Positions 8,905 through 19,257 of a DNA stretch of 64,000 nt are shown piece after piece (the stretch's first letter is position 1; every line of letters starts with the position of its first letter). A program made the position numbers and the translations under genes. The stretch covers positions 1,054,001 through 1,118,000 of the forward strand of contig CAVZFL010000002.1 of NCBI GenBank assembly GCA_963774555.1. The letters run 5' to 3'. The notes under the pieces were generated by a model that saw nothing but the letters and a program-made list of their open reading frames with translations, was not told where the DNA came from and made no database searches. The DNA is from VRUE01 sp963774555. GTDB taxonomy: Bacteria; Actinomycetota; Thermoleophilia; Solirubrobacterales; 70-9.

Positions 8905-9978
8905 ATGCCCGGCACGACGCGAACGCGAGTTGCACTGGTCGCCCTGGTGGCGGCCGCTCTGTGCTGCGCCTCGGCGCCGGGCGCGCAGGCCGACGCACTG
9001 GCGCCCAAGGGCAAGAAGATCTTCTTCGGGGTCAGCGACACCGGCGACTCGGCCGACTTCGGCCACTTCAGCACGGCGCTGAACAAGCACCCGGCGCTGA
9101 TCGAGAGCTTCCGCACCTGGGGCTCGGACTTCCCCGACTCGATCGAACGCTGGCAGGCGGCGCGGGCGCGGCCGGTGCTGCACATCACCACGGCCGACAC
9201 CGGCGACGGCCACGAGCTGATCAGCCCGCGCTCGATCGCCCAGGGCTACGGCGACGAATACCTGGTCCGGCTCAACAGGCTGTTCTGGGCGAAGAAGATG
9301 CCTGCCTACATCCGGCCCGCTGGGCGAGCCGAACCGCTGCATCAACGTCTACGCCGCCTACGACTGCGCTGGCAATCTGCGCGACGCGGCCCACAGGCCG
9401 CGCTGGTACCGCCAGGCCTTCCGCCGCATCTACCTGATCGTCCACGGCGGCGGCAAGCGGAGGCTGATCGACGCCCGCCTCGGCGAAGCCGGCCTGCCGC
9501 CGCTGAAGAGCGACGGCGAACGGCCTGCCCAGGGCGCCGGTCGCGGTGCTCTGGAGCACCCTCCCCGCCGGCTCGCCGACGGTGCCGCAGAACCGGCCCA
9601 AATACTTCTACCCGGGCGACGAATACGTCGACTGGGTCGGCACCGACTTCTACTCCGACAACCAGGACTGGAAGGCGCTCACCGGCCTCTACAGGCGCTA
9701 CTCGCCGCAAGCCCTTCGCGATCCCCGAGTTCGGCATCTCAACCGCCGCCGACGACCCCGCGCTACATGGACCACCTGATGGCCTGGGTCAGGGGCCACC
9801 AGCGCTGCAAGATGCTCGTCTACTACCAGGACTTCGGCGACACCAGCTCCTACCGGATCCAGAACTACCCGGCCAGCCTGGCCGCCCTCAGCGACGCCCT
9901 CCACCACCCCGCTTCCCTGCTTTCGCGCCGGACCCGCCGGTTGCGCCGCCGCCCCCGCCGGGCGGGATCTCGCCTTAG
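8905..9978 (+). CDS. Secreted GH26-like TIM-barrel protein, frameshifted paralogue
   Basis: Signal peptide (VALVALVAAALCCASAPGAQA), then a barrel resembling GH26-type hydrolases: IRPLGEPNRC carries a candidate acid/base Glu, DWVGTDFYSDN and AIPEFGIS carry a candidate nucleophile Glu. The paralogue at 56042-57136 is intact and collinear, so the frame changes here (near 9310, 9530, 9710, 9765) can be placed by comparison; each is one extra base. A Pro-rich tail ends the protein. The stop TAG shares TTAG with the convergent PQQ gene. The sugar substrate is unknown. Confidence 0.72.
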   Translation: MPGTTRTRVALVALVAAALCCASAPGAQADALAPKGKKIFFGVSDTGDSADFGHFSTALNKHPALIESFRTWGSDFPDSIERWQAARARPVLHITTADTGDGHELISPRSIAQGYGDEYLVRLNRLFWAKKMPAYIRPAGRAEPLHQRLRRLRLRWQSARRGPQAALVPPGLPPHLPDRPRRRQAEADRRPPRRSRPAAAEERRRTACPGRRSRCSGAPSPPARRRCRRTGPNTSTRATNTSTGSAPTSTPTTRTGRRSPASTGATRRKPFAIPEFGISTAADDPALHGPPDGLGQGPPALQDARLLPGLRRHQLLPDPELPGQPGRPQRRPPPPRFPAFAPDPPVAPPPPPGGISP

Positions 9979-11309
9979 CCTCCGGCGCGACGATCGCCGG
10001 GGCCACCCCGCGTTTGTACTTGTAGGGCTGCAGGGCGGTGATGCTGGAGTAGCCGGTGAGGTAGATGCGGCGGCCGTCGGAGATCACCGGCGAGTAGGTG
10101 CCGCGGGCGTAGTGGAAGACCCTGCGACCGCTCTTCATCATGAAGCCGCTGGTCGTGTTGTTGGTGAACTCGGCGACGTAGACGATGTCGCCGACCGCGG
10201 AGAGCGAGCCGACCACCTGGCCGCCGGCCGAGCGGCTCCAGCGCACGCTGCCGTCCTTGGCGTCGAGCGCGTAGACGTTGCCGTCGAAGGAGCCGATGTA
10301 GACGGTCGGCGGGCTGTGTCGGGTGGTCGAGACGGTCGGGCCCGAGTAGGCGTAGCCGCCGGTCGAGTAGCTCCAGGCGAGGGTCGCCGTCCTCGAGGTC
10401 GAAGCTGTAGACGCGGTCGTCGTTGTTGCCGGCGTAGACGCGACCGAAGGCAACCGCGGGGGTCGAGTAGAACTCGCCCGAGGTGCCGAAGCCCTGACCG
10501 AGCGAGGCGGTCTGCCAGACCAGCTTGCCGGTCTTGGCGTCGACCGCGTTCATGTCGCCGCCGTAGTCGCCGACGTAGAGGGTGCCGCCGTAGTAGGCCG
10601 GGGCGGACTTGATCGGCCCGCCGAGCGGCGTCGCCCAGCGCACGTTGCCGCTGATCGTGCTGAGCGCGTAGAGGTTGCCGTCCTCGCAGCCGAAGTAGAC
10701 GGTGCGGCCGATCACCAGCGGCGAGGACTCCGCCCGGCCCGGCAGCGAGTGCTTCCAGATCGATCTTGCCGGTCTTGGCGTCGAGCTTGACGATGTGGCC
10801 GGGGACCAGGTTGACGATGTAGAGCCGGTGCTTGGAGTAGGCGGGCGAGGAGGCGTTGAGGCGGCCGATGCTGCGTTCCCAGAGCAGCTTGCCGTTGTCG
10901 GCGTCGAGCGCGAAGGCGGTGCCGTTGTTGTTGACGAAGTAGAGCTTGCCGCCGACGTAGATCGGCGGGAACTCGAGCAGCGGCTGCTCGGTGTAGCGCC
11001 AGAGCTTGCGGAAGGGCGGCTTCACCCCCTTCGCCGGCAGGTAGCGGGTACGGGCCGGGTCAAGGCCGAAGATCGGCCAGTTGACCGTCTTCGCCTTCGC
11101 CTTGGGCGGCTTCTGCGGGACGAAGGTCGCGTTGGGATTGTGGACGTCAGCCGGGCGCTTCAGCACCTCGTAGGCGAGCAACCCGGCGCCGGCGATGACG
11201 AGGAGGGCGGCGACGATGAGCGCGATCGCCAGTCCACGGCGGCTGTGCCAGACGTGGCTGACGGCGCCCCAGAGGCCGATGACGAGCGTTTTCCAGAATC
11301 CCGTCAGCG
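9975..11309 (-). CDS. Membrane-anchored PQQ-type beta-propeller protein, frameshifted
   Basis: An N-terminal hydrophobic helix (LAIALIVAALLVIAGAGLL) is followed by repeated propeller blades: GKLYFVNNNGTAFALDADNG, TVYFGCEDGNLYAL, TVYIGSFDGNVYALDAKDG. This is the BamB/PQQ-repeat architecture, probably outward-facing; the function is unknown. Frame changes near 10761 (an extra base between two ATC codons) and near 10385; the very C-terminus is uncertain. No ATG, GTG or TTG lies upstream in frame of the TM helix, so the start is approximate. Convergent with the GH26-like gene. Confidence 0.68.
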
Positions 11310-11352
11310 CTGCAGCTCCTGCTGATCGAGGCGCGGGCTCATCCGCGCTCGC

Positions 11353-11798
11353 TCAACCTGTCGCGGCTGCGCGCCGCTCGGACTCCTTGGCGACGCCGTC
11401 GATCAGCCCCTTGATCGCCTGCTTGATCGCGGCCACCACGACCGGCCCGACGACCGGCACGGTCGGCTGCGTCCGCACCGCGTAGACCATCTTGGTGCCA
11501 TCGCCATCGGCGTTCAGCTCCACCGTCCCGACGTGATCGCGCACCGGCAGCCCCGAGAGCACCGTGTAGGAGAAGCGGCTGGGCGCCTCGTAGGCGATCA
11601 CTTCCTCGCGCATCGGCGGTCCGACCACGGTCAGCTTGCGGATCGCCCCAACCCCATTCGGATCGATGGCTCCCCTCCCGCTCCAGCTCGGACTTGCGCA
11701 GCGGCGTCAGCTCCGAGTAGCGGCGGTGATCGGTGAGCACCTCGAACACCGTCTCCGGCGGCGCCGCCGATCTCGCGCGTGAAGGTGAAGCTGGCCAT
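11353..11798 (-). CDS. SRPBCC-family protein, frameshifted
   Basis: MASFTFTREIGA opens a START/SRPBCC lipid-binding fold: FEVLTDHRRYSELTPL, then PPMREEVIAYEAPSRFSYT and a C-terminal amphipathic helix. About 148 residues after joining three frames (changes near 11765 and 11650). Such proteins bind hydrophobic ligands; none can be named here. It lies 14 bases downstream of the MBL-fold gene on the same strand and is probably co-transcribed. Confidence 0.7.
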
Positions 11799-11812
11799 CC
11801 GCGAGCGCAGGC

Positions 11813-12818
11813 CTACGCCAACCGCCAGCGCTGCGGGTCGGTCCCCTCGACCTTCTCGACCTCGCCCAGGATCGCCAGGTGGTCGAGGCAGGAGAGGACG
11901 ATCTGCAGCACCCAGGCGCTGACCGGCGTGTTGACGTTGTCGGCGCCGACGATCTCGGCGACGATCTCGAACGCGGTCTTCTCCCCCTCCGCCGAGCGCG
12001 TCCCGCGTCTTCCCGAGCAGCTCGCTCGACCTGGCGCCGCGCCTCGGCGATCTTCGCCTCGGGGTCGCGGAACGGCCGGCCGTGGCCGGGCAGGCAGAGG
12101 TCGACCGTCGAGCGGCTCGACCTCGTCGAGGCTGCCGAGGAACTCGCCGACGGGATCGGGGCTGTGGCCGTGGTCGAAGAAGAGCACGGTGCGGCCGAGC
12201 AGGTGGTCGCCGGAGATCATCAGCCTGCGCTCGGGCTGGTGCAGGACGACGTGCGAAGGCGCATGGCCCGGCGTCTCGTGGACCTGCCAGGTGCCGAGGT
12301 CGGTCTCGACCTCGACCCCGGGCAGCAGGTCGCGGTCGGGCTCGACGATCGCGTCGATCCCGTTGTCGCTGTTGTCGCTGCGCTCGCGATAGCGTTCGAG
12401 CCCGGCGAGCGGGACGCCGCTCTGGCGCGCCGACCTCGATCCGCTGCTCGAGCGCCGCCGCCGGGTCGTCGGCGAGCAGGCGCACGTGCTCCCAGGCCGG
12501 GTGCATCCAGAGCTCGCAGCCGGCGCCCTCGACGATCGGCGCCGCCAGCCCGTAGTGGTCGGTGTGGGAGTGGGTGCAGACGAGCAGTCGCACGTCCTCG
12601 AGACCGAAGCCGGCCTGGGCCAGGGCGAGGTCGAACTGGCGCATGCGGCCCTTGCCGCCGATCCCGGTGTCGAAGAGGACGATGCCGCCGTCGGCCGCGA
12701 CGGCCCAGACGTTGCCGTGCGGAACGCCGGGCCAGGGCAGCGGCAGGCGCAGCCGCCAGACGCCGGGCAGGACCTTCTCGGTGCGGGGCGCCTCGGGGCG
12801 CTTGCGCTCGTCCGCCAT
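11813..12818 (-). CDS. MBL-fold metallo-hydrolase, frameshifted
   Basis: The metallo-beta-lactamase fold is shown by CTHSHTDHYG (HxHxDH), GHAPSHVV (third His) and MISGDHLLG (Asp), with a later LPGHGRPF His. The closest general type is the LACTB2/glyoxalase-II-like hydrolases with a long C-terminal helical part. Frame changes near 12430, 12112, 12030 and 12000 each fit one extra base. The start is ATG at 12818 or 12827. Divergent from the exporter gene, 74 bases away. Confidence 0.75.
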
Positions 12819-12892
12819 CGGCGCCAATCCTCTCAGGCGCGGGAGGAATCTCGCGTGACCGCCGTCATGCTCGGATAGGTTGGTCGCAGCAG

Positions 12893-14448
12893 ATGGAGTC
12901 GAGCAGCCCCAAGCGCGCCGGCCTCGTCCTCGCGGCGCTGATCCTGGTCGCCGCGGTGGCGAACCTCAATCTCGCGGTCGCCAACGTCGCCCTGCCCGAC
13001 ATCGGCAAGGCCTTCAACGCCGGCCAGACGACGCTCAACCTGGTCGCGGTCGGCTACTCGCTGGGGCTGGCGACCTCGGTGCTCTACCTCGGCGCGCTCG
13101 GCGACCGCTACGGGCGCAAGATGATGCTGCTGCTCGGCATGGGGCTCTCGATCCCCGCCTCGCTGCTGGCCGGCTTCGCCCCCTCGATCGGCGTCCTCTT
13201 CGTCGCCCGCGTGCTCGGCGGCGTCGCCGCCGGCATGGCCTTCCCGACCACCCTGGCGCTGATCACGGCGCTCTGGTCGGGCAACGATCGCACCCGCTCG
13301 ATCGCGCTCTGGTCGGCGATCGGCGGCGCGATCGCCTCGCTCGGCCCGCTGCTCTCCGGCGCCCTGCTCGAGCACTTCGACTGGGGCTCGGTCTTCCTCG
13401 TCACCCTGCCGCTGGCGACGCTCGCCCTCTTCATCGCCTGGCGCTACGTCCCCGCCCACGTCAACGAGACCACCGAGCCGGTCGACAACCTCGGCGGCAT
13501 CCTCTCGATCGCTGCTGGTCGCGGCGCTGGTGCTGGGGATCAACCTGGCGCCGGTGCCGGGCAAGGGAACGCTGGCGATCGGGCTCGGCATCGTCGCGCT
13601 CGCCGCCACCGTCGCCTTCGTCCTCCGCCAGCGGCGGGCGCCGCTCGCCGCTCTACGACCTCGAGGTGGCCAAGCGGCGGATCTTCTGGGTCGCGGCCTG
13701 CGCCGGGATCATCGTCTTCGGCTCGCTGATGGGGGCGATGTTCATCGGCCAGCAGTTCCTCCAGAACGTGCTCGACTACTCGACCCTCGACTCCGGCCTG
13801 GCGATCCTGCCGGCGGCGGTGCTGATGGTGATCGTCGCGCCCCGCTCGGCGAAGCTGGTCGAGGCGCGCGGCGCCCGCTTCACCCTGCTGGTCGGCTACG
13901 TCTTCTGCGTGCTCGGCTTCCTCACCATGCTGCTGCTCTGGAAAGAAGACATCGCCTACTGGAAGGTCGGACTCGGCTACGCCTTCATCGGCATCGGCGT
14001 CGGCTTCGCCGGCACGCCGGCCTCGCACTCGCTGACCGGCTCGGTGCCGGTCAAGCGGGCCGGGCATGGCCTCGGGCACGGCCGACCTGCAGCGCGACCT
14101 CGGCGGCGCGATCATGCAGTCGATCTTCGGCGCCCTGCTCACCGCCGGCTACGCCGCCGCCGCCAGCGCCGCGATCGCCTCCTCGGGCGAATCGGCCAAG
14201 GTCACCGAGAACGTCGAAGGCGAGCTGACCAAGTCCTTCTCCAGCGCCGCCGACCTCGCCGACCAGTACCCGCGCCACAGCGAACAGATCATCGCCGCCG
14301 CCAAGGCCTCCTTCCTGCAGGGCGACGCCTGGGCCTACACGCGCCGGCATCGTCGCGATCCTGCTCGGCGCCGCGCTCGTCTTCTTCGTCTTCCCCAAGC
14401 GCGACGAGGAGGAGCGCTGCTCGCCCAATACGACGCCGAAGACTCTAG
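12893..14448 (+). CDS. MFS transporter, DHA2 (EmrB/QacA) family, frameshifted
   Basis: About 14 hydrophobic helices when frames are joined. ALPDIGKAF and the LGDRYGRK motif A are DHA2 hallmarks. Likely a proton-driven drug or metabolite exporter in the cytoplasmic membrane. Frame changes lie at 13511 (G between ATC and CTG), near 13650, 14065 and 14340. The last residues and exact stop are uncertain: TAG at 14446 is one of several ends. Confidence 0.8.
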
Positions 14449-14498
14449 CCGTCCGGTGCGCTATGTGGCAAGATGGCATAAGGCGCACCGGAACGGAC

Positions 14499-15684
14499 AT
14501 GCGGGATGGCTGCCGCCGCGGATCCCGCCTCGGCGCGACGCTGCGCGAAGGCGAGCGGGTGACGCCGCTGGAGCTCTTCTTCGACCTCGTCTTCGTGCTG
14601 GCGATCACCCAGTGCACGGCGCTGATGTCCCACCACCCGACCTGGTCGGGCATCGCCCAGGGGCTGCTCGTGCTCGGCATGCTCTGGTGGGCCTGGACCG
14701 GCTACTCCTGGCTGACCAGCGTGATCGATCCCGAGGAGGGGGCGGTGCGGCTGGTCATGTTCGGGGCGATGGCGGCGCTGCTGCTCGTCTCGCTCTGCGT
14801 GCCGGAAGCGTTCGGCAGCCTGGCGCTCGCCTTCGCCCTGATCTACGGCGTCGTGCGCAGCGCCCACATCGCCCTCTTCATGCTCGCCAGCCCCGAGGAC
14901 GACGCACTGCGCCACTCGGTGCTCGGCCTCGCCGCCAGCACCGTGGTCGCGGTCGTCCTGCTGGCCACTGGCCTCGCTCTTCGACGGCCTCGCCCAGGGC
15001 GCGCTCTGGGCGCTGGCCCTGCTGCTCGACATGGGCGGGCCCTACTTCTTCGGCTCCGAAGGCTGGAAGCTGGTGCCGGGGCACTTCGCCGAGCGCCACG
15101 GCCTGATCGTGATCATCGCCCTCGGCGAGTCGATCGTCGCGATCGGCGTCGGCGCCTCGCACGCCCTCGACCTCGGCGATCGGCACCGCGGCGGTGCTCG
15201 GCGTCGCGCTGACCGCGGCGATGTGGTGGATCTACTTCGACGTCGTCGCGATCGTCGCCGGCCGCCGCCTGGCCGAGGCCGAGCCGGGCAAGGTCGCAGA
15301 ACGAGATGGCGCGCGACTCCTACTCCTACCTGCACCTGGCGATGGTCGCCGGGATCGTCCTCGTCGCCCTCGGCCTGAAGACGACGATCGGCCACACCGG
15401 CGACCACCTGCACGACGGTGCCCGCCTTCGCCCTGCTCGGCGGCCTCGCGATCTACCTGCTCGGCCACGTCGCCTTCCGCTACCGCCACGTCCACACGAT
15501 CAACCGCCAGCGCCTGCTGCTGGCGATCGTCCTGCTGATCCTCGTGCCGGTGGCGACCGAGGTGCCGGCCCTGGTCGCGGTCGCGGTCGCCAACGTGCTG
15601 ATCTGGGCGATGATCGCCTACGAGACCCGCATGTACGGCGAGGGCCGCCACCGGGTCCGCCGGCCCGAAACCGCAGCCGCATAG
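14499..15684 (+). CDS. Low temperature requirement A (LtrA) family membrane protein, frameshifted
   Basis: Starts MRDGCRRGSRLG, then ERVTPLELFFDLVFVLAITQ, the LtrA signature, and multiple TM helices; ERHGLIVIIALGESIVAIG is a second conserved block. Known from a Listeria cold-growth locus; the biochemical role is unclear. Frame changes near 14970, 15178 (G between GGC and ATC), 15296 (G between GTC and CAG) and 15418. An alternative start is 14463. About 390 residues when joined. Confidence 0.78.
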
Positions 15685-15726
15685 CCCTGCGTCGTACTTC
15701 GCCGCTATGCGGATAAACTGCGACCG

Positions 15727-16405
15727 CTAGGCCCGTCGGCGGCGCGGGCCGAGCGGGTGCTCGAACTCCTGCATCAGCGCCGGCGACCGCGAAGCAGAGG
15801 GCGCCGGTCAGCGTGCCCCAGTTGGCGATCCCGATCGCGAGCGCGTCGCCGGTCGAGGGCCGCACGAAGGAGGCGACGGCGGAGACCATGAAGAGGATCG
15901 AGCCGACCTGGTTGACGGCGACGATCCACCAGCCGAGGTCGCGGCGGCGCCAGACGCGCCAGCCGCCGCCGATCCCGACCAGGGCCAGGTGGCCGGAGAC
16001 GAGGAAGAGCGCGCAGCCGATCATGTCCGGCGACCAGACGAGGCGGTCCTCTTCGGCCGGGGCCGAGCCCTGCGATGAACGAGTCGACGAGGTTGATCGC
16101 GAAGACGAGGGTGCCGACGAAGAGGACGACGGCGCTCAGCCACTGCAGGCGGCGCGGCTCGCGCGACCACCAGCGCCAGCGGCTGCGGCGGATCGTCGGC
16201 CGGCTCTGCGGCTCGTTGACGACCTGCAGCACCGAGCGTGTAGCCGCCGGTGCTGAAGAAGACGCCGCCGACGCAGGTAGACCGACGCGCAGGTCGTCTC
16301 GTCGACGCCCGCCTGGGCCAGCGCCGCGCCGATCGCGAACAGCGAGCCGCCGACGACGAACGCGGTCGCGGCGACGGCGTTGGTCCGCCGCAGCCGGATG
16401 TCGAC
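15727..16405 (-). CDS. YrhK-like multi-TM membrane protein, frameshifted
   Basis: Joined frames give TNAVAATAFVVGGSLFAIGA, ASVYLVGGVFFSTGGYT, LQWLSAVVLFVGTLVFAI, MIGCALFLVSGHLALVGI and VNQVGSILFMVSAVASF: five or six TM helices in the YrhK-like arrangement. Extra bases at 16273, 16236 and 15778 each follow a G- or C-ending codon. The start is not resolved; no ATG/GTG sits at the expected place just after the aldo/keto reductase stop. Function unknown. Confidence 0.6.
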
Positions 16406-16409
16406 GCGA

Positions 16410-17244
16410 TCAGGGGGCGACGAAGGTCGCTGGGTCGGGACCGATCCGCTGGCCGCGTCGAGCCGGCGAATGCTGCCAGATCGGCGTCGCTCAGCTCGAA
16501 ATCGAAGAGCTCGAGGTTCTCGCGGATCCGCTCGGGTGTCACCGACTTGGGGATGACGACGTTGCCGAGCTGCAGGTGCCAGCGCAGGATCGCCTGAGCC
16601 GGGGTCTTGCCGTGGCGCTCGGCGATCGCGACGATCGTCTCGTCGTCGAGCAGGTCGCCCTGGGCGAGCGGGCTCCAGGCCTCGGTGACGATCCCGTGCT
16701 CGGCGTGCCAGGCGCGCAGCTCGGCCTGCTGATGGCGGGGATGCAGCTCGACCTGGTTGACGTCGGCCGGGTGTCCGTCTCCACGCGCGAGCCGTTCCAG
16801 GTCCTCGACGCGGAAGTTGGAGACGCCGATCGTGCGCGCGCGCCCTTCCTCGAGGATGCGCTCGAAGGCACGCCAGGTGTCGACGAAGCGGTCCTTGCTC
16901 GGCACCGGCCAGTGGATCAGGTAGAGGTCGACGTACTCGAGGCCGAGCCGGTCGAGGCTCGCATCGAAGGCCTCGAGGGTCGAGTCGTGGCCCTGCTGCG
17001 TGTTCCACAGCTTGGTCGTGACGAAGACGTCCTCGCGGGGCAGGCCAGAGGCGGCGAGGGCGGCGCCGACGCCGGCCTCGTTGCGGTAGGCGGCAGCAGT
17101 GTCGATGTGGCGGTAGCCGGCGTCGAGGGCGAGCTCGACGACACTCTGGGTTTCCTCGGGCGGCACCTGGAAGACGCCGAAACCCAACTGCGGTATCTCG
17201 ACCCCGTCGTGCAGGGCGATGCTGGGAACGGTCAACTCGGGCAT
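16410..17244 (-). CDS. Aldo/keto reductase, frameshifted at the C-terminus
   Basis: NADPH-dependent carbonyl reductase. The (beta/alpha)8 family marks are GYRHIDTAAAYRNE (catalytic Asp and Tyr), VTTKLWN (Lys) and YLIHWPV (His); VNQVELHP and IPKSVTPERI bind cofactor. Most similar in layout to 2,5-diketo-D-gluconate reductases. The C-terminus requires two frame changes near 16445-16470 to reach PDPATFVAP and the stop. These look like missing rather than extra bases. Confidence 0.85.
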
Positions 17245-17319
17245 CTCGCTTCCTTAGCTGTCGCGGACAGTCCAGAGGCCAGCTACCCCGCCGAGCCAGC
17301 GAATACGCGTGAGATGAGG

Positions 17320-17493
17320 CTAGCTGGTCGCGAGGCCGATGGCCAGCAGCGGGAAGGCGACCATCACGCCGAGGTAGGCGCCCATCGCTGCCCCGGCGCG
17401 GAGGCTGGTGGTGCTCGAGCGAGCGCCGGAGATGACGCCGACGAGGAAGATGAAGCCCGCGAGGGCGAGGCCGATCCAGAAGACGTCAGGCAT
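17320..17493 (-). CDS. Small two-TM membrane protein
   Basis: 57 residues starting MPDVFWIGLALAGFIFLVGV, with a second helix GAYLGVMVAFPLLAIGLA. No recognisable family. Divergent from the MFS gene at 17554 with 60 bases between. The hydrophobic pattern and an ATG at the right place support it, but it is short. Confidence 0.45.
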   Translation of the reverse strand: MPDVFWIGLALAGFIFLVGVISGARSSTTSLRAGAAMGAYLGVMVAFPLLAIGLATS

Positions 17494-17553
17494 GAGCGCG
17501 GCGAGATTATCGGACGGGGAGGATTCGGCGGGCTCGGCATCAAACGCGACCGC

Positions 17554-19236
17554 ATGGACGAGACCGGCAGCGCCAACAAGAAACTGATCCTCGCGGCGAT
17601 GATCTTCGCCGTCTCGATGACCTTCATCGACATGACGATCGTCGCGATCGCCGTGCCCAGCCTGCAGGACGACCTCTCGCTCTCCTCGACCGGAGTGCAG
17701 TGGATCATCAACGGCTACCTGCTCTCGCTCTCGGCGCTCTTCGCCTTCGGCGGCCGGCTCGCCGACATCGCCGGCCACCGCAGCATGGTCGTGCTCGGCG
17801 TGATCGTCTTCGCCACCGCCTCCGGCGCTCTGCGGGGCGACCCCGACCGGCAGCCTCGACGAGGTCTGGATCATCACCTTCCGCATCATCCAGGGCGCCG
17901 GCGCGGCGATCATGTTCCCGGCGGCGCTGGCGATCGTCCTCGGCGCCTTCCCGGTGCGCGAGCGCGGCCGGGCGATGGCGATCTTCTTCGCCATCACCGG
18001 CGGCCTGCACCTCGATCGGCCCGCTCGCCGGCGGCTACCTGATCGAGTCGGACCTGGCGGACGATCTTCTGGGTCAACGTGCCGGTCGCGATCATCGCCC
18101 TGATCCTGACCGCGATCTCCAAGCCCGAGAACGACGAAGCAGCCCGGCGCCGCTCGACTACCGCGGCACGGTGCTGATCTCCGGCGGCATGGGCCTGGCC
18201 GTGCTCGGCCTGCAGCAGTCGAGCGTCTGGGGCTGGGGCAGCGCCGTCACCTGGCTCTGCATCGCCGCCGGGCTGGCGCTGCTGGTCGGCTTCGTCGCTC
18301 TACGAGCTGCGCGTCGCCAACCCGCTGATCCGGGTGCGGATCTTCGAGAACCGCGCCTTCGCGGTCGACAACGCGATCCTCTTCCTGCTGATGATCCCCT
18401 TCGTCCCGCTCTTCTTCTTCGCCAGCATGTACGCGCAGATCTCGCTCGGCGAAAGCGCCTCGGAAACCGGCCTCTACCTGCTGATCTTCTTCGCCGGCTT
18501 CGCCATCGCCTCGCAGTGGGGCGGGCAGGATGCTCGACCGGGTCGGGGCGCGGCCGTCGGTGGTGCTCGGCTGCGCCGTCGCCGCGGCCGGCTTCGCGCT
18601 CTGGGCGCACTCGCTGCCCGACCTCTCGGTCAGCTCGCAGTGGTACTGGATCGTCCTCGCCGGCGCCGGCGTCGGGCTGGTGCTCAGCCCGGCCAACACC
18701 GACGCGCTCAACCGGGTGTCCGCGCGAGCCGCTACGGCGAGGCGACCGGGATCACGCAGACGGTGCGCAACTTCGGCTCCAGCCTCGGCCTCGCCGTGCT
18801 CGGCACGATCCTGATCCTCGAGAACAAGGCGAACCTGGAGTCGACGCTGGGCGCCCAGGGCGTGCCGAAGGCGCAGGCCGACCAGATCGCCGACTCGATC
18901 AGCCAGGGCAGCTCCGCCAGCAGCGAAGGCTTCGCCGAAGTCGCGGGCGGCCACGCCCAGCAGCTCTTCGCCGCCGTCCAGCACGACTTCGCCCTCGCCT
19001 CGCGCACGGTCTTCTACGTGATGGCGGGCGTGATGGCCCTCGCCTTCGTCGTCGCCCTGGCGGCGATGCCAGGCGGCAAGGTCGAGGAACCGCCGCCGAG
19101 CCGGTCCCCGCCGCATAAGGGCACCTCCGCCAGGTGCAACGTTTTGTCCCCTGGCAGGGCTCAGCGCGTTGCACCTGACCGGACAATCCGCTACGGGGTG
19201 CAACGTTTTGCCCTGGCAGGGACAGCGCGTGCCTGA
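17554..19236 (+). CDS. MFS transporter, DHA2 family, frameshifted
   Basis: The second EmrB/QacA-type exporter in the window. MTFIDMTIVAIAVPSLQDDL and GGRLADIAGHRSMVV are the DHA2 N-terminal helix and motif A; about 14 TM helices after joining. Frame changes near 17830, 18010, 18050, 18140, 18300, 18530 and 18720; most are one extra base (for example TCGG where TGG gives WTWRTIFWVN). The C-terminal 40 codons run through a tandem palindromic repeat at 19133-19239, so the true protein may end earlier. Confidence 0.8.
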
Positions 19237-19239
19237 CGT
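19133..19239. repeat. Tandem imperfect palindromic repeat
   Basis: Two related units, near 19133-19180 and 19197-19239. Each contains GTGCAACGTTTTG, CCCTGGCAGGG and CAGCGCG. In the first unit GGTGCAACG and CGTTGCACC form the outer arms and CCCTGGCAGGG is an inner palindrome. The block supplies the last codons of the MFS gene and ends 19 bases before the next start. Confidence 0.65.
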
Positions 19240-19257
19240 CTGCCGTACGTTGGCCGC

